Source: Myrica gale (taxonomy: Eukaryota; Streptophyta; Magnoliopsida; Fagales; Myricaceae). From it: a stretch of 64,000 nt of DNA. Location: the NCBI GenBank assembly GCA_963930655.1, contig OZ005621.1, forward strand, positions 12,821,001 to 12,885,000, in the 5' to 3' direction. The number at the start of each line of letters is the position of its first letter. Positions within the stretch are counted from its first letter, which is position 1. The translations under genes and the position numbers were made by a program. Under the pieces are notes generated by a model. That model saw nothing but the letters and a program-made list of their open reading frames with translations, was not told the DNA's origin and searched no databases. This document shows positions 1 to 10,358 of this stretch, in pieces.

Positions 1-100
1 AATGATTAAGAAAACGACGTAAATAGATCAATGGATAAGTATAGACCAATAAATATGTTAAAAATCGGCCAAATTAGTTAGTTTTAAAAGTTAAAACCTT
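1..100 (+). repeat. Monomer M1, class alpha
   Basis: Opens AATGATTAAGAAAACGACG and contains the alpha signature ATAGACCAATAAATATG followed by AAAATCGGCC. It is closest to M8 and then M4. M1 is the most informative monomer for subtyping: GATAAGTATAG, GATAAGATATGG, GACTAATGG, GATCAATTTATAAG, ACTGATTAAG and GATCAACGG mark different blocks. By hand count it has 47 A, 28 T and 25 G+C. Confidence 0.9.
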
Positions 101-201
101 AATGACGAAGAAAAGGAAGCAAATATAAATATGGAAGAGTTTTAGAGCAACAGATAACTAAAAACTCCTCCGAATGAATTTGTTGAGAACTTAGATACCT
201 T
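101..201 (+). repeat. Monomer M2, class beta
   Basis: Opens AATGACGAAGAAAAGG and carries TTTTAGAGCAACAGATAAC and CTCCTCCGAATGAATTTG. It resembles M9 closely and M5 more distantly. In many units of block G, 8 bp are lost between two AGA repeats (TTTAGAGCAACAGATAAC becomes TTTAGATAAC). CTCCTCCG (A-E) versus CTCGTCCG or CTCGTCTG (mostly F and G, also units 7 and 10) is a useful block marker. Confidence 0.9.
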
Positions 202-338
202 AAGGAAGAATAGAATGAAGCAAATATACTAATGGAAGAGTTAGAACCCAAAATATTAATGGAATGTAGGCCACCTAAAGTAGCTTGAAAATTAGAACAA
301 AATCGTCCAATTTAATTAATTTGAAAATTAGATTCCTC
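202..338 (+). repeat. Monomer M3, class gamma, extended to 137 bp
   Basis: The first ~94 bp align with M6, sharing ATGAAGCAAATATACTAATG and TAGCTTGAAAA. The usual monomer end is then repeated in diverged form. M3 is therefore about 1.36 monomers long and explains why the HOR is about 36 bp longer than ten standard monomers. It contains the TTAATTAA site. The variant ACCTAAAGTAGC marks blocks A, F and G; ACCAAAAGTAGC marks most of the middle. Confidence 0.9.
269..338 (+). repeat. Internal partial duplication of the M3 3' third
   Basis: Bases 269-295 (GGCCACCTAAAG through GAAAATTAGA) and 301-338 (AATCGTCCAATTTAATTAAT through GATTCCTC) both align to the last third of a standard monomer. The same arrangement is present in every unit that keeps M3, so it predates the whole visible array. 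Confidence 0.8.
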
Positions 339-438
339 AATGATTAAGAAAATGACGTAAGGAGATCAATGGATAAGATATAGACATTAGATAAGTTAAA
401 AATCTTCCAAATTAATTCGTTTGAAAATTTGATACCTC
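339..438 (+). repeat. Monomer M4, class alpha
   Basis: Opens AATGATTAAGAAAATGACG and shares the alpha body with M1 and M8 (GATCAATGGATAAGATATAG, then AAAAATCTTCCAAATTAATT). It has TTCGTTTGAAAATTTG at 416-431, which resembles only the 5' half of a CENP-B box. In units such as 14, 17, 19 and 21 the TTCG is TTCA, a CpG-to-CpA change. M4 is the left partner of the alpha-alpha crossover in unit 52. Confidence 0.9.
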
Positions 439-539
439 AATGACGAAGAAAATGAAGGAAATGAATCGTTGGATGAGTTTTGGAACAATAGATAAATTAA
501 AAAGTATTCAAATTAGTTTGTTTCAAAGTCAGATACCTT
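439..539 (+). repeat. Monomer M5, class beta
   Basis: Opens AATGACGAAGAAAATGAAGG and has ATCGTTGGATGAGTTTTGG in blocks A and F, or ATCGCAGGATTAG in the middle blocks; late G has CGCAGAATTAG. Units 6, 7, 9 and 10 lack 9 bp here, consistent with slippage between two AAATGAA direct repeats. Confidence 0.9.
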
Positions 540-640
540 AATGATGAAGAAAATGAAGCAAATATACTAATGGAACTGTTAGAGACCAAAATACTAATGC
601 AAAGTTGGCCAACTTAACTAGCTTGAAAAATAGATTCCCA
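540..640 (+). repeat. Monomer M6, class gamma
   Basis: Shares ATGAAGCAAATATACTAATG with M3, and ends GCTTGAAAAATAGATTCCCA. Its TTGGCCAACTTAACTAGC segment is distinctive. The long identity with M3 is the crossover site that generated the 694-bp units of block G. Confidence 0.9.
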
Positions 641-741
641 AATGATTAAGAAAATGCAGCAAATAGAGTAATGGAAGAGTTATAGACCAAAATATAAATG
701 TAAAATAGTCCATGTTAACTAGTTTTAAAACGAGATACCTA
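641..741 (+). repeat. Monomer M7, gamma-like with an alpha-like start
   Basis: The first ~15 bp (AATGATTAAGAAAATG) look like alpha, but the remainder (GCAGCAAATAGAGTAATGG, TATAGACCAAAATATAAATG) matches gamma M10 and M6. It is the extra monomer that breaks the alpha-beta-gamma order. GTTAAC (HpaI) occurs here in block A, and becomes GTTAATT or ATTAATT elsewhere. Confidence 0.85.
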
Positions 742-841
742 AACAATTCAGAAAATGACGTAAATAGACCAATGGACACGATATAGACCAATAAATATGT
801 TAAAAATCGTCCAAATTAATTAGTTTAAAATTTGAAACCTT
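742..841 (+). repeat. Monomer M8, class alpha
   Basis: Opens AACAATTCAGAAAATGACG (AACAATTAAG in other blocks) and contains two ATAGACCAAT motifs about 22 bp apart, a trace of a shorter internal repeat. It is the closest relative of M1. Most recurring minus-strand open frames of the array run through M8-M9. Confidence 0.9.
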
Positions 842-937
842 AATGACGAACAAATGAAGCAAATATATATATGGAAGAGTTTTAGAGCAATAGAAAAAAA
901 ATGCTCCAAATTAATTTAATTTTTACTTAGACAAATT
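842..937 (+). repeat. Monomer M9, class beta, shortened
   Basis: Shares AAGCAAATATATATATGG and GAAGAGTTTTAGAGCAA with M2, then a run of A (here 8) followed by CTCC and a T-rich stretch. It is 4-5 bp shorter than other monomers. A- and T-run length varies among units and is the main source of HOR length variation. This copy also lacks one A near 850 relative to later copies. Confidence 0.9.
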
Positions 938-1038
938 AATGATGTAGAAAATTTAGCAAATAGATTAATTGTATTGATATAGAACAAAATATACGTGCAA
1001 AATAGTTCAATTTTATTAGTTTTCAAATTCGATACCTG
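938..1038 (+). repeat. Monomer M10, class gamma
   Basis: Opens AATGATGTAGAAAATTTAGC and ends TTCAAATTCGATACCTG. TTGATATAGAAC with GTTCAATTTTATTAG marks block A; TTGTTATAGAAC with GTTAAATTTTATTATT marks B-E; TTGATATAGAAC with GTTCAATTTCATTAG marks F and G. The class relation to M7 is clear over the middle of the monomer. Confidence 0.88.
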
Positions 1039-4000
1039 AATGATTAAGAAAACGACGTAAATAGATCAATGGATAAGATATGGACCAATAAATATGTTAC
1101 AAATCGGCCAAATTAATTAGTTTTAAAAGTTAAAACCTTAATGACGAAGAAAAGGATGCAAATATAAATATGGAAGACTTTTAGAGCAACAGAAAACTAA
1201 AAACTCCTCCGAATGAATTTGTTGAGAACTTAGATACCTTAAGGAAGAATAGAATGAAGCAAATATACTAATGGAAGAGTTAGAACACAAAATATTAATG
1301 GAAAGTAGGCCACCTAAAGTAGCTTGAAAATTAGAACAAAATCGTCCAATTTAATTAATTTGAAAATTAGATTCCTCAATGATTAAGAAAATGACATAAC
1401 GAGATCAATGGATAAGATATAGACATTAGATAAGTTAAAAATCTTCCAAATTAATTCGTTTGAAAATTTGATACCTCAATGACGAAGAAAATGAAGGAAA
1501 TGAATCGTTGGATGAGTTTTGGAACAATAGATAAATTAAAAAGTATTCAAATTATTTTGTTTCAAAGTCAGATACCTTAATGATGAAGAAAATGAAGCAA
1601 ATATACTAATGGAACTGTTAGAGACCAAAATACTAATGCAAAGTTGGCCAACTTAACTAGCTTGAAAAATAGATTCCCAAATGATTAAGAAAATGCAGCA
1701 AATAGAGTAATGGAAGAGTTATAGACCAAAATATAAATGTAAAATAGTCCATGTTAACTAGTTTTAAAACGAGATACCTAAACAATTCAGAAAATGACGT
1801 AAATAGACCAATGGACACGATATAGACCAATAAATATGTTAAAAATCGTCCAAATTAATTAGTTTAAAATTTGAAACCTTAATGACGAACAAAATGAAGC
1901 AAATATATATATGGAAGAGTTTTAGAGCAATAGAAAAAAAATCCTCCAAATTAATTTAATTTTTACTTAGACAAATTAATGATGTAGAAAATTTAGCAAA
2001 TAGATTAATTGTATTGATATAGAACAAAATATACGTGCAAAATAGTTCAATTTTATTAGTTTTCAAATTCGATACCTAAATGATTAAGAAAACGACGTAA
2101 ATAGATCAATGGATAAGTATAGACCAGTAAATATGTTAAAAATCGGCCAAATTAGTTAGTTTTAAAAGTTAAAACCTTAATGACGAAGAAAAGGAAGCAA
2201 ATATAAATATGGAAGAGTTTTAGAGCAACAGATAACTAAAAACTCCTCCGAATGAATTTGTTGAGAACTTAGATACCTTAAGGAAGAATAGAATGAAGCA
2301 AATATACTAATGGAAGAGTTAGAACCCAAAATATTAATGGAAAGTAGGCCACCTAAAGTAGCTTGAAAATTAGAACAAAATCGTCCAATTTAATTAATTT
2401 GAAAATTAGATTCCTCAATGATTAAGAAAATGACATAACGAGATCAATGGATAAGATATAGACATTAGATAAGTTAAAAATCTTCCAAATTAATTCGTTT
2501 GAAAATTTGATACCTCAATGACGAAGAAAATGAAGGAAATGAATCGTTGGATGAGTTTTGGAACAATAGATAAATTAAAAAGTATTCAAATTAGTTTGTT
2601 TCAAAGTCAGATACCTTAATGATGAAGAAAATGAAGCAAATATACTAATGGAACTGTTAGAGACCAAAATACTAATGCAAAGTTGGCCAACTTAACTAGC
2701 TTGAAAAATAGATTCCCAAATGATTAAGAAAATGCAGCAAATAGAGTAATGGAAGAGTTATAGACCAAAATATAAATGTAAAATAGTCCATGTTAACTAG
2801 TTTTAAAACGAGATACCTAAACAATTCAGAAAATGACGTAAATAGACCAATGGACACGATATAGACCAATAAATATGTTAAAAATCGTCCAAATTAATTA
2901 GTTTAAAATTTGAAACCTTAATGACGAACAAAATGAAGCAAATATATATATGGAAGAGTTTTAGAGCAATAGAAAAAAAATCCTCCAAATGAATTTAATT
3001 TTTACTTAGACAAATTAATGATGTAGAAAATTTAGCAAATAGATTAATTGTATTGATATAGAACAAAATATACGTGCAAAATAGTTCAATTTTATTAGTT
3101 TTCAAATTCGATACCTGAATGATTAAGAAAACGACGTAAATAGATCAATGGATAAGTATAGACCAATAAATATGTTAAAAATCGGCCAAATTAGTTAGTT
3201 TTAAAAGTTAAAACCTTAATGACGAAGAAAAGGAAGCAAATATAAATATGGAAGAGTTTTAGAGCAACAGATAACTAAAAACTCCTCCGAATGAATTTGT
3301 TGAGAACTTAGATACCTTAAGGAAGAATAGAATGAAGCAAATATACTAATGGAAGAGTTAGAACCCAAAATATTAATGGAAAGTAGGCCACCTAAAGTAG
3401 CTTGAAAATTAGAACAAAATCGTCCAATTTAATTAATTTGAAAATTAGATTCCTCAATGATTAAGAAAATGACGTAAGGAGATCAATGGATAAGATATAG
3501 ACATTAGATAAGTTAAAAATCTTCCAAATTAATTCGTTTGAAAATTTGATACCTCAATGACGATGAAAATGAAGGAAATGAATCGTTGGATGAGTTTTGG
3601 AACAATAGATAAATTAAAAAGTATTCAAATTAGTTTGTTTCAAAGTCAGATACCTTAATGATGAAGAAAATGAAGCAAATATACTAATGGAACTGTTAGA
3701 GACCAAAATACTAATGCAAAGTTGGCCAACTTAACTAGCTTGAAAAATAGATTCCCAAATGATTAAGAAAATGCAGCAAATAGAGTAATGGAAGAGTTAT
3801 AGACCAAAATATAAATGTAAAATAGTCCATGTTAACTAGTTTTAAAACGAGATACCTAAACAATTCAGAAAATGACGTAAATAGACCAATGGACACGATA
3901 TAGACCAATAAATATGTTAAAAATCGTCCAAATTAATTAGTTTAAAATTTGAAACCTTAATAACGAACAAAATGAAGCAAATATATATATGGAAGAGTTT

Positions 4001-5196
4001 TAGAGCAATAGAAAAAAAATCCTCCAAATTAATTTAATTTTTACTTAGACAAATTAATGATGTAGAAAATTTAGCAAATAGATTAATTGTATTGATATAG
4101 AACAAAATATACGTGCAAAATAGTTCAATTTTATTAGTTTTCAAATTCGATACCTGAATGATTAAGAAAACGACGTAAATAGATCAATGGATAAGATATG
4201 GACCAATAAATATGTTACAAATCGGCCAAATTAATTAGTTTTAAAAGTTAAAACCTTAATGACGAAGAAAAGGATGCAAATATAAATATGGAAGACTTTT
4301 AGAGCAACAGAAAACTAAAAACTCCTCCGAATGAATTTGTTGAGAACTTAGATACCTTAAGGAAGAATAGAATGAAGCAAATATACTAATGGAAGAGTTA
4401 GAACCCAAAATATTAATGGAAAGTAGGCCACCTAAAGTAGCTTGAAAATTAGAACAAAATCGTCCAATTTAATTAATTTAAAAATTAGATTCCTCATTGA
4501 TTAAGAAAATGACGTAATGAGATCATTGGATAAGATATAGACATTAGATAAGTTAAAAATCTTCCAAATTAATTCGTTTGAAAATTTGATACCTCAATGA
4601 CGAAGAAAATGAAGGAAATGAATCGTTGGATGAGTTTTGGAACAATAGATAAATTAAAAAGTATTCAAATTATTTTGTTTCAAAGTCAGATACCTTAATG
4701 ATGAAGAAAATGAAGCAAATATACTAATGGAACTGTTAGAGACCAAAATACTAATGCAAAGTTGGCCAACTTAACTAGCTTGAAAAATAGATTCCCAAAT
4801 GATTAAGAAAATGCAGCAAATAGAGTAATGGAAGAGTTATAGACCAAAATATAAATGTAAAATAGTCCATGTTAACTAGTTTTAAAACGAGATACCTAAA
4901 CAATTCAGAAAATGACGTAAATAGACCAATGGACACGATATAGACCAATAAATATGTTAAAAATCGTCCAAATTAATTAGTTTAAAATTTGAAACCTTAA
5001 TGACGAACAAAATGAAGCAAATATATATATGGAAGAGTTTTAGAGCAATAGAAAAAAAATCCTCCAAATTAATTTAATTTTTACTTAGACAAATTAATGA
5101 TGTAGAAAATTTAGCAAATAGATTAATTGTATTGATATAGAACAAAATATACGTGCAAAATAGTTCAATTTTATTAGTTTTCAAATTCGATACCTG

Positions 5197-8100
5197 AATG
5201 ATTAAGAAAACGACGTAAATAGATCAATGGATAAGTATAGACCAGTAAATATGTTAAAAATCGGCCAAATTAGTTAGTTTTAAAAGTTAAAACCTTAATG
5301 ACGAAGAAAAGGAAGCAAATATAAATATGGAAGAGTTTTAGAGCAACAGATAACTAAAAACTCCTCCGAATGAATTTGTTGAGAACTTAGATACCTTAAG
5401 GAAGAATAGAATGAAGCAAATATACTAATGGAATAGTTATAACCCAAAATATTAATGGAAAGTAGGCCACCTAAAGTAGCTTGAAAATTAGAACAAAATC
5501 GTCCAATTTAATTAATTTGAAAATTAGATTCCTCAATGATTAAGAAAATGACATAACGAGATCAATGGATAAGATATAGACATTAGATAAGTTAAAAATC
5601 TTCCAAATTAATTCGTTTGAAAATTTGATACCTCAATGACGAAGAAAATGAATCGTTGGATGAGTTTTGGAACAATAGATAAATTAAAAAGTATTCAAAT
5701 TAGTTTGTTTCAAAGTCAGATACCTTAATGATGAAGAAAATGAAGCAAATATACTAATGGAACTGTTAGAGACCAAAATACTAATGCAAAGTTGGCCAAC
5801 TTAACTAGCTTGAAAAATAGCTTCCCAAATGATTAAGAAAATGCAGCAAATAGAGTAATGGAAGAGTTATAGACCAAAATATAAATGTAAAATAGTCCAT
5901 GTTAACTAGTTTTAAAACGAGATACCTAAACAATTCAGAAAATGACGTAAATAGACCAATGGACACGATATAGACCAATAAATATGTTAAAAATCGTCCA
6001 AATTAATTAGTTTAAAATTTGAAACCTTAATGACGAACAAAATGAAGCAAATATATATATGGAAGAGTTTTAGAGCAATAGAAAAAAAATCCTCCAAATT
6101 AATTTAATTTTTACTTAGACAAATTAATGATGTAGAAAATTTAGCAAATAGATTAATTGTATTGATATAGAACAAAATATACGTGCAAAATAGTTCAATT
6201 TTATTAGTTTTAAAATTCGATACCTGAATGATTAAGAAAACGACGTAAATAGATCAATGGATAAGATATGGACCTATAAATATGTTAAAAATCGGCCAAA
6301 TTAATTAGTTTTAAAAGTTAAAACCTTAATGACGAAGAAAAGGAAGCAAATATAAATATGGAAGAGTTTTAGAGCAACAGATAACTAAAAACTCGTCCGA
6401 ATGAATTTGTTGAGAACTTAGATACCTTAAGGAAGAATAGAATGAAGCAAATATACTAATGGAAGAGTTAGAACCCAAAATATTAATGGAAAGTAGGCCA
6501 CCTAAAGTAGCTTGAAAATTAGAACAAAATCGTCCAATTTAATTAATTTAAAAATTAGATTCCTCATTGATTAAGAAAATGACGTAATGAGATCATTGGA
6601 TAAGATATAGACATTAGATAAGTTAAAAATCTTCCAAATTAATTCGTTTGAAAATTTGATACCTCAATGACGAAGAAAATGAATCGTTGGATGAGTTTTG
6701 GAACAATAGATAAATTAAAAAGTATTCAAATTAGTTTGTTTCAAAGTCAGATACCTTAATGATGAAGAAAATGAAGCAAATATACTAATGGAACTGTTAG
6801 AGACCAAAATACTAATGCAAAGTTGGCCAACTTAACTAGCTTGAAAAATAGCTTCCCAAATGATTAAGAAAATGCAGCAAATAGAGTAATGGAAGAGTTA
6901 TAGACCAAAATATAAATGTAAAATAGTCCATGTTAACTAGTTTTAAAACGAGATACCTAAACAATTCAGAAAATGACGTAAATAGACCAATGGACACGAT
7001 ATAGACCAATAAATATGTTAAAAATCGTCCAAATTAATTAGTTTAAAATTTGAAACCTTAATGACGAACAAAATGAAGCAAATATATATATGGAAGAGTT
7101 TTAGAGCAATAGAAAAAAAATCCTCCAAATTAATTTAATTTTTACTTAGACAAATTAATGATGTAGAAAATTTAGCAAATAGATTAATTGTATTGATATA
7201 GAACAAAATATACGTGCAAAATAGTTCAATTTTATTAGTTTTCAAATTCGATACCTGAATGATTAAGAAAACGACGTAAATAGATCAATGGATAAGATAT
7301 GGACCAATAAATATGTTACAAATCGGCCAAATTAATTAGTTTTAAAAGTTAAAACCTTAATGACGAAGAAAAGGATGCAAATATAAATATGGAAGACTTT
7401 TAGAGCAACAGAAAACTAAAAACTCCTCCGAATGAATTTGTTGAGAACTTAGATACCTTAAGGAAGAATAGAATGAAGCAAATATACTAATGGAAGAGTT
7501 AGAACACAAAATATTAATGGAAAGTAGGCCACCTAAAGTAGCTTGAAAATTAGAACAAAATCGTCCAATTTAATTAATTTGAAAATTAGATTCCTCAATG
7601 ATTAAGAAAATGACATAACGAGATCAATGGATAAGATATAGACATTAGATAAGTTAAAAATCTTCCAAATTAATTCGTTTGAAAATTTGATACCTCAATG
7701 ACGAAGAAAATGAAGGAAATGAATCGTTGGATGAGTTTTGGAACAATAGATAAATTAAAAAGTATTCAAATTATTTTGTTTCAAAGTCAGATACCTTAAT
7801 GATGAAGAAAATGAAGCAAATATACTAATGGAACTGTTAGAGACCAAAATACTAATGCAAAGTTGGCCAACTTAACTAGCTTGAAAAATAGATTCCCAAA
7901 TGATTAAGAAAATGCAGCAAATAGAGTAATGGAAGAGTTATAGACCAAAATATAAATGTAAAATAGTCCATGTTAACTAGTTTTAAAACGAGATACCTAA
8001 ACAATTCAGAAAATGACGTAAATAGACCAATGGACACGATATAGACCAATAAATATGTTAAAAATCGTCCAAATTAATTAGTTTAAAATTTGAAACCTTA

Positions 8101-8297
8101 ATGACGAACAAAATGAAGCAAATATATATATGGAAGAGTTTTAGAGCAATAGAAAAAAAATCCTCCAAATTAATTTAATTTTTACTTAGACAAATTAATG
8201 ATGTAGAAAATTTAGCAAATAGATTAATTGTATTGATATAGAACAAAATATACGTGCAAAATAGTTCAATTTTATTAGTTTTCAAATTCGATACCTG
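5197..8297 (+). repeat. Three-HOR super-repeat (units 6-8), 3,101 bp
   Basis: Unit 6 matches unit 9 and unit 7 matches unit 10 at an exact offset of 3,101 bp (5197 to 8298; 6227 to 9328). Shared private marks are the 9-bp M5 deletion and ATAGCTTCCC in M6 in units 6, 7, 9 and 10, TTATAACCC in M3 and TTAAAATTCG in M10 of units 6 and 9, and GATCATTGG in M4 of units 7 and 10. Unit 8 matches units 5 and 2 in M1, so the three-unit rhythm extends leftward, with some mosaicism. Confidence 0.85.
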
Positions 8298-10358
8298 AAT
8301 GATTAAGAAAACGACGTAAATAGATCAATGGATAAGTATAGACCAGTAAATATGTTAAAAATCGGCCAAATTAGTTAGTTTTAAAAGTTAAAACCTTAAT
8401 GACGAAGAAAAGGAAGCAAATATAAATATGGAAGAGTTTTAGAGCAACAGATAACTAAAAACTCCTCCGAATGAATTTGTTGAGAACTTAGATACCTTAA
8501 GGAAGAATAGAATGAAGCAAATATACTAATGGAAGAGTTATAACCCAAAATATTAATGGAAAGTAGGCCACCTAAAGTAGCTTGAAAATTAGAACAAAAT
8601 CGTCCAATTTAATTAATTTGAAAATTAGATTCCTCAATGATTAAGAAAATGACATAACGAGATCAATGGATAAGATATAGACATTAGATAAGTTAAAAAT
8701 CTTCCAAATTAATTCGTTTGAAAATTTGATACCTCAATGACGAAGAAAATGAATCGTTGGATGAGTTTTGGAACAATAGATAAATTAAAAAGTATTCAAA
8801 TTAGTTTGTTTCAAAGTCAGATACCTTAATGATGAAGAAAATGAAGCAAATATACTAATGGAACTGTTAGAGACCAAAATACTAATGCAAAGTTGGCCAA
8901 CTTAACTAGCTTGAAAAATAGCTTCCCAAATGATTAAGAAAATGCAGCAAATAGAGTAATGGAAGAGTTATAGACCAAAATATAAATGTAAAATAGTCCA
9001 TGTTAACTAGTTTTAAAACGAGATACCTAAACAATTCAGAAAATGACGTAAATAGACCAATGGACACGATATAGACCAATAAATATGTTAAAAATCGTCC
9101 AAATTAATTAGTTTAAAATTTGAAACCTTAATGACGAACAAAATGAAGCAAATATATATATGGAAGAGTTTTAGAGCAATAGAAAAAAAATCCTCCAAAT
9201 TAATTTAATTTTTACTTAGACAAATTAATGATGTAGAAAATTTAGCAAATAGATTAATTGTATTGATATAGAACAAAATATACGTGCAAAATAGTTCAAT
9301 TTTATTAGTTTTAAAATTCGATACCTGAATGATTAAGAAAACGACGTAAATAGATCAATGGATAAGATATGGACCTATAAATATGTTAAAAATCGGCCAA
9401 ATTAATTAGTTTTAAAAGTTAAAACCTTAATGACGAAGAAAAGGAAGCAAATATAAATATGGAAGAGTTTTAGAGCAACAGATAACTAAAAACTCGTCCG
9501 AATGAATTTGTTGAGAACTTAGATACCTTAAGGAAGAATAGAATGAAGCAAATATACTAATGGAAGAGTTAGAACCGAAAATATTAATGGAAAGTAGGCC
9601 ACCTAAAGTAGCTTGAAAATTAGAACAAAATCGTCCAATTTAATTAATTTAAAAATTAGATTCCTCATTGATTAAGAAAATGACGTAATGAGATCATTGG
9701 ATAAGATATAGACATTAGATAAGTTAAAAATCTTCCAAATTAATTCGTTTGAAAATTTGATACCTCAATGACGAAGAAAATGAATCGTTGGATGAGTTTT
9801 GGAACAATAGATAAATTAAAAAGTATTCAAATTAGTTTGTTTCAAAGTCAGATACCTTAATGATGAAGAAAATGAAGCAAATATACTAATGGAACTGTTA
9901 GAGACCAAAATACTAATGCAAAGTTGGCCAACTTAACTAGCTTGAAAAATAGCTTCCCAAATGATTAAGAAAATGCAGCAAATAGAGTAATGGAAGAGTT
10001 ATAGACCAAAATATAAATGTAAAATAGTCCATGTTAACTAGTTTTAAAACGAGATACCTAAACAATTCAGAAAATGACGTAAATAGACCAATGGACACGA
10101 TATAGACCAATAAATATGTTAAAAATCGTCCAAATTAATTAGTTTAAAATTTGAAACCTTAATGACGAACAAAATGAAGCAAATATATATATGGAAGAGT
10201 TTTAGAGCAATAGAAAAAAAATCCTCCAAATTAATTTAATTTTTACTTAGACAAATTAATGATGTAGAAAATTTAGCAAATAGATTAATTGTATTGATAT
10301 AGAACAAAATATACGTGCAAAATAGTTCAATTTTATTAGTTTTCAAATTCGATACCTG
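8298..10358 (+). repeat. Second, partial copy of the 3.1-kb super-repeat (units 9-10)
   Basis: Repeats units 6 and 7, including their lengths (1,030 and 1,031 bp) and deletions. The expected third member would be unit 11, but that unit is already a hybrid with block B, so the super-repeat ends here. Confidence 0.82.

Larger units (their letters stand above)
1..1038 (+). repeat. Reference HOR unit 1 (ten monomers)
   Basis: This unit is used as the reference. Its monomers are 100, 101, 137, 100, 101, 101, 101, 100, 96 and 101 bp, which sum to 1,038. Class order is alpha, beta, gamma, alpha, beta, gamma, gamma, alpha, beta, gamma. Most other full units are 1,030-1,042 bp; the differences come mainly from A- and T-tract length in M9 and from 8-9 bp deletions in M2 or M5. 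A TTAATTAA palindrome (PacI site) occurs in M3, apparently once per full HOR. Confidence 0.95.
1..10358 (+). repeat. Block A: HOR units 1-10
   Basis: Units start at 1, 1039, 2079, 3118, 4157, 5197, 6227, 7258, 8298 and 9328, with lengths 1,030-1,040 bp. Shared marks are GTTAAC in M7, AACAATTCAG in M8, GATGTAGAAAATTTAGC in M10 and GAATAGAATG in M3. Three M1 subtypes occur: GTATAGACC (units 1, 3, 4, 6, 9), GATATGGACCAAT with GTTACAAATC (2, 5, 8) and GATATGGACCTAT (7, 10). Their order indicates a super-repeat of three HORs. Confidence 0.93.
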
